From Bacteroides sp. (lineage in GTDB: Bacteria > Bacteroidota > Bacteroidia > Bacteroidales > Bacteroidaceae), in assembly GCA_030151845.1 (NCBI GenBank), contig JASLCM010000175.1, positions 1 to 11,972 on the forward strand: 11,972 nucleotides of DNA, given 5' to 3'. Made by a program: the position numbers and the translations under genes. Of this stretch, positions 6,448 through 11,972 are shown piece after piece (the stretch's first letter is position 1; each line of letters begins with the position of its first letter). The notes beneath the pieces were generated by a model. It was not told the origin of the DNA. It saw nothing but the letters and a program-made list of their open reading frames with translations, and searched no databases.

Positions 6448-6702
6448 ATGTTATTATCTGTATTATTAGAAGCAGCTACAGCAGTGGCTCTAAGTAAAGT
6501 TGGTGCTACCATTGGTGCAGCTATTGTTGTGATTGGTGCAGCTTTAGGTATTGGTAAAATTGGTAGTGCCGCTATGGAAGCTATAGCAAGGCAACCAGAA
6601 GCATCAGGAGATATTCGTATGAGTATGATTATAGCCGCTGCACTTATTGAAGGTGTTGCTCTATTGGCTGTAGTTGTTTGTCTGCTAGTATTCTTCTTAT
6701 AA
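6448..6702 (+). CDS. atpE: F-type ATP synthase subunit c
   Basis: Proteolipid that forms the rotating c-ring in the membrane. 84 residues, two transmembrane helices (about 18-46 and 58-84) joined by the polar loop A47-R48-Q49-P50-E51. The first helix has the glycine-rich packing stretch GAALGIGKIGSAAMEAIARQ. The ion-binding carboxylate is E68 in AALIEGVALL on helix 2. At the positions used by sodium-binding c-rings (glutamine on helix 1, serine or threonine after the glutamate) this protein has I35 and G69, so proton coupling is predicted. The N-terminal MLLSVLLEAATAVALSK adds a short extension before helix 1. A lysine (K37) sits near the loop end of helix 1. It follows the AT-rich leader and precedes atpF by nine bases. 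Confidence 0.97.
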   Translation: MLLSVLLEAATAVALSKVGATIGAAIVVIGAALGIGKIGSAAMEAIARQPEASGDIRMSMIIAAALIEGVALLAVVVCLLVFFL

Positions 6703-6711
6703 AAATAGATT

Positions 6712-7212
6712 ATGTCGTTATTACTACCCGAAAGTGGTTTGCTCTTCTGGATGTTACTTGCTTTTGGGATCGTTTTTTTTGTACTGGCTAAATTTGGCTT
6801 TCCTGTAATAACAAAAAAAGTTGAGGAGAGGAAAGAGTTCATTGACCAGTCTTTAAAAGTGGCCCAAGAGGCTAACGAGAAGCTTGAACAATTAAAATCA
6901 GAGAGCGATGCAATCTTAGTTAAGGCAAATACAGAGTATAGTAAAATCTTGGATGAGGCTGCAAAGCAGCGAGAAGAGATGCTTGTATATGCTAAAGAGG
7001 AGGCTCGTAAGGCTGGTGAGAAAGAGATGGCCGAAGTTAAAAGACAAATTCAGAAAGAGCAAGAAGAAGCGATACGCTCAATTAGAAGACAGGTGGCTGT
7101 TTTATCTGTAGAGGTTGCCGAAAAAATTATTCGTAAACACCTGGATGACAAAAACGAACAGCTGGAACTAATTGACCGGATGCTTGATGAAGTATTGGTA
7201 TCAAAAGAATAG
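6712..7212 (+). CDS. atpF: F-type ATP synthase subunit b
   Basis: Peripheral-stalk subunit that ties the a subunit to delta at the top of F1 and resists rotation. 166 residues. A single N-terminal membrane helix (about residues 8-28, GLLFWMLLAFGIVFFVLAKF) is followed by a highly charged, almost uninterrupted helix from residue 34 to about 150, rich in Lys, Glu, Gln and Ala, as expected for the b dimer. The C-terminal VAVLSVEVAEKIIRKHLDD is the part that contacts delta. Only one b gene is present, so the stalk is a homodimer. It lies 9 bases after atpE and 5 before atpH. Confidence 0.96.
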   Translation: MSLLLPESGLLFWMLLAFGIVFFVLAKFGFPVITKKVEERKEFIDQSLKVAQEANEKLEQLKSESDAILVKANTEYSKILDEAAKQREEMLVYAKEEARKAGEKEMAEVKRQIQKEQEEAIRSIRRQVAVLSVEVAEKIIRKHLDDKNEQLELIDRMLDEVLVSKE

Positions 7213-7217
7213 TATAA

Positions 7218-7778
7218 ATGGAAGTAGGAGTAATTTCAGTGCGGTATGCAAAAGCTCTTTTTTCGTTTGCAAAAGAGAGAGGGGTAGCCGACCGGGTTTT
7301 TGTAGAGATTTCTTCTCTAGAGAAAGCACTTATGGCTGAGCCGAGGTTACGTATAGCCTTACAAAGTCCTGTGCTCTCTTTGCAGAAAAAGCATGAGTTA
7401 GCGCGTACAGCTGCGAGCAATGGAAAACAGCTTTCCGATGAAAGTGATCGGTTTTTACACCTGGTATTGAAGAATAGGCGGGAGGGGTACCTTTTGTTTA
7501 TCTGCTTAATGTATCAGGACCTATATCGAAAGGAGAATAATATTCGAGTAGGTAAGTTGACCTTGGCTACTCCTATTGATAGAGAAACTGCTCATAAATT
7601 AATTAAAATAGCAGAACATAAGTTGGAGTCGACTTTGGACCTGCGGGTTAATGTTGACCCTAAAATTAAGGGAGGTTTTATCTTTGAAGTGGATGGAAAC
7701 CGACTTGATGCCAGTGTTGCAACTCAACTTCGTAGAGTGAAACAACAGTTTATAGCTATAAACCGACGAATTGTATAA
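7218..7778 (+). CDS. atpH: F-type ATP synthase subunit delta
   Basis: Stator cap that joins the b-dimer to the alpha N-termini. 186 residues, the usual length. The N-terminal helical domain (about 1-105) begins with the family pattern GVISVRYAKALFSFAKERG and includes the LQSPVLSLQKKHEL and LVLKNRREGYL stretches. The C-terminal domain contains KLTLATPIDRETAHKL and the typical ending VDPKIKGGFIFEVDGNRLDA followed by QLRRVKQQF. It starts five bases after the atpF stop without a Shine-Dalgarno sequence. Its presence separates this operon from the sodium N-ATPase operons, which also begin with atpDC but lack delta. Confidence 0.96.
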   Translation: MEVGVISVRYAKALFSFAKERGVADRVFVEISSLEKALMAEPRLRIALQSPVLSLQKKHELARTAASNGKQLSDESDRFLHLVLKNRREGYLLFICLMYQDLYRKENNIRVGKLTLATPIDRETAHKLIKIAEHKLESTLDLRVNVDPKIKGGFIFEVDGNRLDASVATQLRRVKQQFIAINRRIV

Positions 7779-7794
7779 TAAGAATTAGATAGAT

Positions 7795-9381
7795 ATGTCT
7801 GAAAATATAAGAGTAAGTGAAGTCTCAGCTATTCTTCAAAAACAGCTTGAGGGGATTGCTACCGATATCCAATTGGATGAGGTTGGTACTGTTCTTCAAG
7901 TAAGTGATGGAGTTGTTCGTATTTACGGACTAAACAATGCTGAGGCAAATGAGCTGCTTGAATTTGACAATGGAATAAAGGCCATTGTGATGAACCTTGA
8001 AGAAGATAATGTAGGTGCAGTGCTTTTAGGACCTACCGACCAGATAAAAGAGGGGTATACGGTAAAGCGAACAGGTAGAATCGCATCTATTCAAGTTGGA
8101 GAGCAAATGCTAGGGAGAGTTATTAATCCGCTGGGAGAGCCTTTGGATGGAAAGGGGCTTATCGGTGGTGAACTTTGTGATATGCCCTTGGAACGTAAAG
8201 CTCCTGGTGTTATCTACAGACAGCCAGTAAGTGAGCCTTTACAAACTGGACTCAAAGCGGTTGATGCGATGATTCCGATAGGACGCGGACAAAGAGAGCT
8301 GATAATTGGTGACCGCCAGACGGGTAAAACCTCTATTGCGATAGATACGATTATCAATCAACGTGCCAACTATGAGGCAGGTGATCCTGTTTTTTGTATC
8401 TATGTAGCAATTGGTCAGAAAGGATCTACTGTTGCTTCTATTGTTGAGACACTGAAACGACACCGTGCCATGGAATATACAGTAGTGGTAGCAGCAACTG
8501 CTGCAGACCCTGCTGCTCTGCAATATTTTGCTCCGTTTGCTGGTGCAGCCATTGGTGAATTTTATAGAGATACCGGCAGGCATGCATTAGTGGTTTATGA
8601 TGACTTGTCTAAGCAAGCGGTGGCCTATCGTGAGGTTTCTTTGATCTTAAGACGTCCCTCGGGGCGTGAGGCATATCCTGGAGATATTTTCTATCTACAC
8701 TCTCGTTTGCTAGAAAGAGCTGCAAAAATAATTGCTCAAGATGAAGTGGCTAGGGAGATGAACGACCTACCTGAAAACTTAAAAGATAAGGTAAAGGGGG
8801 GAGGCTCACTGACTGCGCTTCCGATTATTGAAACACAGGCGGGTGACGTTTCGGCTTATATTCCTACGAATGTGATATCTATAACCGACGGACAAATTTT
8901 CTTGGATATAGATCTCTTTAACCAAGGAATGCGTCCTGCTATTGATGTGGGTATCTCTGTTTCTCGTGTAGGAGGTAGTGCACAACTAAAGGCGATGAAG
9001 AAAGTGGCGGGAACACTTAAGATAGACCAAGCTCAGTTTAGAGAGCTAGAGGCATTTTCACAGTTTAGTGGAGATATGGACCCTGTTACGGCTTTAGTGA
9101 TTGATAAGGGGCAAAAAAACAGTAGGCTATTGGTTCAACCACAATACTCTCCAGTACCGGTAGAGGAGCAAATCGCTATCTTATATTGTGGAACTCATGG
9201 TTTACTAAAAGATGTTGCAATAGAGAAGGTTAATAAATTTGAAGAGCTTTTACTTACCCACTTAAGAAGAAAACATCAAGAAGATGTATTGGATGTTCTT
9301 AAACAGGGTAAGATATCGGAAGATATAGAAAAAATAATAGAAGAAACTGCAACAATCGTATCTAAACAGTTGTTAAGTTAA
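7795..9381 (+). CDS. atpA: F-type ATP synthase subunit alpha
   Basis: Non-catalytic nucleotide-binding subunit of F1, alternating with beta. 528 residues, slightly longer than the common 500-515. N-terminal barrel (VGTVLQVSDGVVRIYGL) followed by the Rossmann-like core: Walker A GDRQTGKT at 172-179, then ALVVYDDLSKQAVAYRE and LRRPSGREAYPGDIFYLHSR. The arginine finger that completes the catalytic site on beta is R391 in ISVSRVGGSAQ. The C-terminal helical bundle carries LREL-like FRELEAFSQF and PVPVEEQIAIL. No insertion or frameshift is seen. It starts 16 bases after atpH. Confidence 0.98.
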   Translation: MSENIRVSEVSAILQKQLEGIATDIQLDEVGTVLQVSDGVVRIYGLNNAEANELLEFDNGIKAIVMNLEEDNVGAVLLGPTDQIKEGYTVKRTGRIASIQVGEQMLGRVINPLGEPLDGKGLIGGELCDMPLERKAPGVIYRQPVSEPLQTGLKAVDAMIPIGRGQRELIIGDRQTGKTSIAIDTIINQRANYEAGDPVFCIYVAIGQKGSTVASIVETLKRHRAMEYTVVVAATAADPAALQYFAPFAGAAIGEFYRDTGRHALVVYDDLSKQAVAYREVSLILRRPSGREAYPGDIFYLHSRLLERAAKIIAQDEVAREMNDLPENLKDKVKGGGSLTALPIIETQAGDVSAYIPTNVISITDGQIFLDIDLFNQGMRPAIDVGISVSRVGGSAQLKAMKKVAGTLKIDQAQFRELEAFSQFSGDMDPVTALVIDKGQKNSRLLVQPQYSPVPVEEQIAILYCGTHGLLKDVAIEKVNKFEELLLTHLRRKHQEDVLDVLKQGKISEDIEKIIEETATIVSKQLLS

Positions 9382-9398
9382 AAGAATATATACTAATT

Positions 9399-10283
9399 AT
9401 GGCATCACTAAGAGAAGTAAAAACAAGAATAAACTCTGTAAAGAGTACTCGGAAGATTACATCTGCCATGAGAATGGTTGCATCTGCTAAGTTGCATCAT
9501 GCTGAAGAGGCAGTAGAGAGAATGCTTCCTTATCAAGAGAAGCTAAACGCCATCTTGTGTAAGTTTTTAAGTACGGATGTAACGATAGATTCGCCCCTTC
9601 TAGAAACAAGAAGTCCAGAACGGGTTGCTATTCTTGTCTTCTCTTCCAATGGATCTCTTTGTGGTGCTTACAATTCCAATATCCTAAAAAAACTTGAAGA
9701 GGTCTTGGCTTCGTACAAGGATCTTGATCCTGAAAATCTGCTTTTGTATCCAATTGGAAAGAGGGTGGAAGAGACTTTGGTTAAGAGAGGATATGATATA
9801 GTAGAGAGCAATCAAGCTTTCGCAGATAAACCCAATATTGATATAGCCTCTAAGCTAGCCAGAGATTTGATGTCTCAGTTTATGGCAAAAAAAATAGACC
9901 GCGTAGAGCTAATATATCACCATTTTGTGTCGATGGGTACTCAAGTAGTTACTCAAGAGTCACTACTGCCCTTAGACATTAAAAAAATTAAAGAAAAGGC
10001 AAAAGAGGAAACTGGACAAAGTTCTCATACGATAGACTACTTGGTAGAACCTTCGGTTGAAGAATTATTAGCCCATTTAATGCCACAAGTAATTATTCAG
10101 AAGTTATTTACTGTAGGCTTAGATGCAAATGTTTCAGAACATGCTGCCCGCTCACTTGCAATGCAGGTGGCTACCGATAACGCGGATGATTTAATTCACG
10201 AGCTCACTATTCAATACAATAAGAGTAGACAACAAGCGATTACAAGTGAGTTATTAGATATCATTGGTGGAACAATGAGGTGA
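9399..10283 (+). CDS. atpG: F-type ATP synthase subunit gamma
   Basis: Rotor shaft that couples c-ring rotation to conformational change in the alpha/beta head. 294 residues, the usual length. The N-terminal coiled-coil strand (MASLREVKTRINSVKSTRKI and the ITSAMRMVASAKL stretch) and the C-terminal strand (about 235-294, EHAARSLAMQVATDNADD to LLDIIGGTMR) are intact, and the central Rossmann-like domain contains FSSNGSLCGAYNSNILKKLE. Last atp gene, 17 bases after atpA. The stop TGA (10281-10283) lies inside a tandem ATGAGGTG duplication. No clear terminator follows. Confidence 0.98.
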   Translation: MASLREVKTRINSVKSTRKITSAMRMVASAKLHHAEEAVERMLPYQEKLNAILCKFLSTDVTIDSPLLETRSPERVAILVFSSNGSLCGAYNSNILKKLEEVLASYKDLDPENLLLYPIGKRVEETLVKRGYDIVESNQAFADKPNIDIASKLARDLMSQFMAKKIDRVELIYHHFVSMGTQVVTQESLLPLDIKKIKEKAKEETGQSSHTIDYLVEPSVEELLAHLMPQVIIQKLFTVGLDANVSEHAARSLAMQVATDNADDLIHELTIQYNKSRQQAITSELLDIIGGTMR

Positions 10284-10346
10284 TGAGGTGTATGGTAATG
10301 AAAAGTGTATAATATTAATTCAATTAGAATATTAAGTAGAATGTTA
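10284..10346 (+). other. Short spacer between atpG and the efflux genes, no clear terminator or promoter
   Basis: 63 AT-rich bases. The 8-base unit ATGAGGTG occurs twice in tandem at 10275-10282 and 10283-10290, across the atpG stop. AATATT occurs twice (10311-10316 and 10328-10333) and could form only a very weak hairpin. I find no GC-rich stem with a T-tract and no TAnnTTTG element. The adaptor gene may therefore be reached by read-through from the atp operon, or use a promoter I cannot recognise. Confidence 0.4.
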
Positions 10347-11426
10347 ATGGAAAAAAGAATTAGAGTTCCTATTGTAATTTTGCTTGGAATACTACTTTTT
10401 GGAAGTTGTTCTTCAGGCAAAAAAAATGAGATTGACCGAACATTAACTGTGAAAATTGATTCGGTAAAACCCTATAGAAGTAAACTTTCAGTTACTTTTC
10501 CAGGAAAGATTAAAGCTGCATCTGATGTGGCTTTAGCTTTTAGAGTGAGTGGAACCCTCTTACGAGTGCATGTAGACGCAGGTAGTATTGTGCGTAAGGG
10601 GCAAGTATTAGCTGAAATTGATCCTCGTGATTACAAAACTCAGCTCAACGCAACTCAGGCAGAATTTAACCGAATAAAAGGAGAAGCGGAGCGTATCATG
10701 CAGTTGTACGAGAAGGGGAGTGTCTCTAAAAATGATTTTGAGAAAGCTAAATTTGGTTTAGAGCAGATAACTGCAAAGTTAGAGGCACATAAAAATGCGT
10801 TGGCTGATACTCAGTTGCGTGCTCCTTTTGATGGGTATGTACAACGGAGATACTTTGATGGTAATGAAACGATCTCTGCTGGAATGCCTGTTGTTACGAT
10901 GATAAATAGAGGGATGCCAGAGGTTGAGATAAACATTCCATCGTCTGACTATTTTGAAAGAGAGAGCTTTGATACCTACTCTTGTCGTGTTGATCTGTTT
11001 CCAGATGAGGAGTATCAGTTGAAACTAACTGGAGTAACGCACAAGGCTAACTTGAACCAACTTTATACCATGAAGTTTTCATTTGTGCCTGGCGAATACA
11101 AAAGACTCCCCACACCAGGTATGACTACTACTGTTAAAATTGTAAAGAAAACAGATGAGTCTGCTTTGTCGGTAATACCAGTTTCTGCTGTGTTTAGTGA
11201 TGAAAATGGAGAATCTAACGTTTGGATTTATAGTTCCGAAAATCAATCTGTTTCTGCTAAAAAAATCGATTTACTTGGTGTTCAACGCAATGGTTTTGTT
11301 ATTGTTTCTGGCGGACTATCTGTTGGAGAGTGTATCGTAACCGCAGGTGTTCATAGTCTCAAGGAGGGCTGTAAGGTAACCCCTTTAGCTGCACATTCTA
11401 AAACTAATGTGGGAGGACTATTATGA
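10347..11426 (+). CDS. RND efflux periplasmic adaptor (membrane fusion) lipoprotein
   Basis: Adaptor that bridges an inner-membrane RND pump and an outer-membrane channel. 359 residues from ATG 10347; ATG 10341 is also possible, and GTG 10305 would add a polar stretch before the signal. The N-terminus is a lipoprotein signal: MEKRIR, a hydrophobic core, then LLFGSC with lipidated C21. No acidic run follows the cysteine, so periplasmic facing is likely. Then come a first lipoyl half (about 48-91, VSGTLLRVHVDAGSIVRKGQ), a helical hairpin (95-155) with the turn YEKGSVSKNDFEKAK (121-135), a second lipoyl half (LRAPFDGYV, 157-165), and beta-barrel and membrane-proximal domains (TPGMTTTVKI, VIPVSAVF, GLSVGECIVTAG). 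Substrate cannot be deduced. Its stop overlaps the start of the RND gene. Confidence 0.93.
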   Translation: MEKRIRVPIVILLGILLFGSCSSGKKNEIDRTLTVKIDSVKPYRSKLSVTFPGKIKAASDVALAFRVSGTLLRVHVDAGSIVRKGQVLAEIDPRDYKTQLNATQAEFNRIKGEAERIMQLYEKGSVSKNDFEKAKFGLEQITAKLEAHKNALADTQLRAPFDGYVQRRYFDGNETISAGMPVVTMINRGMPEVEINIPSSDYFERESFDTYSCRVDLFPDEEYQLKLTGVTHKANLNQLYTMKFSFVPGEYKRLPTPGMTTTVKIVKKTDESALSVIPVSAVFSDENGESNVWIYSSENQSVSAKKIDLLGVQRNGFVIVSGGLSVGECIVTAGVHSLKEGCKVTPLAAHSKTNVGGLL

Positions 11427-11972
11427 TTGACTTTGGAAAATGGGCTTTAGATAATCGTTACTTGGTTCGTTTCCTTATTGCAATTTTAGTTGTTGGTGGT
11501 GGCTTAGCTTTCTATGATATGAGTAAGCTCGAAGACCCTGAAATTAAAGTAAAGGAAGCCCTTGTTATAACTCCTTATCCAGGAGCATCACCGCATCAGG
11601 TGGAACTAGAAGTAACCGACTTACTGGAAAAGAGTATCCGCAGTATGAAGAATGTGGAGAAAGTGAAGAGCCGTTCAATGGATGATTTATCTATGATTTC
11701 GGTGGAGCTTTCCAAATTAGTTCCAGACGATAAGGTAGACCAGAGTTGGGACGTACTCCGACGTAAGGTAGCTGATGTGCAAAGAGAGCTGCCTTCAAGT
11801 GCCATGAATTCCATCGTTAAAGATGATTTTGGAGATGTATACGGTATGTTTTATGCTGTAACGTCCGATGGTATCGAAGATGCTGAGTTGATACGTTATG
11901 TGAATATGGTGAAGCGTGAGATGCAATCCATTGACGGTGTAACTAGTGTAGAGATCTTTGGAGAGCAGAAAG
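11423..11972 (+). CDS. RND family efflux pump, inner-membrane subunit; runs off the right edge
   Basis: N-terminal 183 codons of an AcrB/MexB-type resistance-nodulation-division transporter, which exports substrates using the proton gradient. ATG 11423 overlaps the adaptor stop as ATGA, so the two are translationally coupled. It opens with MIDFGKWALDNRYLVRFLIA and one membrane helix (about 13-31), then enters the porter domain: LEDPEIKVKEALVITPYPGA (36-55), a QVELEVTDLLEKSIRS stretch, and VRYVNMVKREM-like and MQSIDGVTSVEIFGEQ segments. The TM4 acidic residues lie beyond the edge, so the proton-relay site cannot be checked. Substrate class is unknown. An outer-membrane TolC-like partner may lie downstream, outside the window. 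Confidence 0.93.
   Translation, partial: MIDFGKWALDNRYLVRFLIAILVVGGGLAFYDMSKLEDPEIKVKEALVITPYPGASPHQVELEVTDLLEKSIRSMKNVEKVKSRSMDDLSMISVELSKLVPDDKVDQSWDVLRRKVADVQRELPSSAMNSIVKDDFGDVYGMFYAVTSDGIEDAELIRYVNMVKREMQSIDGVTSVEIFGEQK

Noticed and set aside
5619..6842. Minus-strand open frames across atpB, atpE and the start of atpF
   Set aside because: These are shadows of hydrophobic, codon-biased plus-strand genes; the 144-codon frame crosses three well-supported genes.
8239..8583. Minus-strand frame of 114 codons inside atpA
   Set aside because: It is antisense to the Walker A region of alpha and has no protein-like features.
3153..10283. Sodium-translocating N-ATPase operon
   Set aside because: The atpDC-first order is similar, but atpH (delta) is present, the c subunit lacks the sodium ligands, and the order and protein features match Bacteroidota F-type operons.
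10283..10312. Nine-codon open frame starting ATGAGG after atpG
   Set aside because: It arises from the tandem ATGAGGTG duplication and is too short to support as a gene.
10305..10346. GTG start for the adaptor protein
   Set aside because: It would place 14 extra residues before a well-formed lipoprotein signal; ATG 10347 or 10341 fits better.

Overview
The window reads as a chromosomal core segment from a member of the Bacteroidota, most likely Bacteroidales. Four things point there: an ATP synthase operon ordered atpD-atpC-(atpI-like)-atpB-atpE-atpF-atpH-atpA-atpG, an a subunit with a signal peptide and periplasmic domain, a DUF4301 protein, and starts that lack Shine-Dalgarno sequences and sit in A-rich leaders. 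A TTTG / TAnnTTTG promoter typical of this phylum lies ahead of atpD. The DNA is AT-rich throughout. I saw no mobile element, CRISPR array or RNA gene, and no clear compositional break.

Left part (1-2855): two divergent genes. On the minus strand is the N-terminal 407 codons of a long RelA/SpoT homologue, cut by the left edge. Its ppGpp synthetase motifs are intact, but its HD hydrolase centre has lost most of its metal and catalytic residues. On the plus strand is a 506-residue DUF4301 protein whose motifs resemble those of sugar nucleotidyltransferases. A long inverted repeat follows it.

Middle part (2856-10283): a spacer with a good promoter and a folded leader, then a complete nine-gene F-type ATP synthase cluster with gaps of 5-51 bases. 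It encodes all eight subunits (F1 alpha, beta, gamma, delta and epsilon; Fo a, b and c) plus a small four-helix membrane protein in the place of AtpI. The c-subunit residues argue for proton rather than sodium coupling. Epsilon is only the beta-sandwich half and lacks the C-terminal helical domain. The beta subunit carries an insertion of about 20 residues.

Right part (10284-11972): an RND efflux pair, a periplasmic adaptor lipoprotein overlapping by four bases (ATGA) with the inner-membrane RND pump, which runs off the right edge. No clear terminator or promoter separates it from atpG, so read-through from the atp operon is possible.

Nothing here looks like a wholly new system. The observations most worth checking are the synthetase-only RSH, the nucleotidyltransferase-like motifs in DUF4301, the atp leader structure, and the minimal epsilon with its neighbouring four-helix protein.
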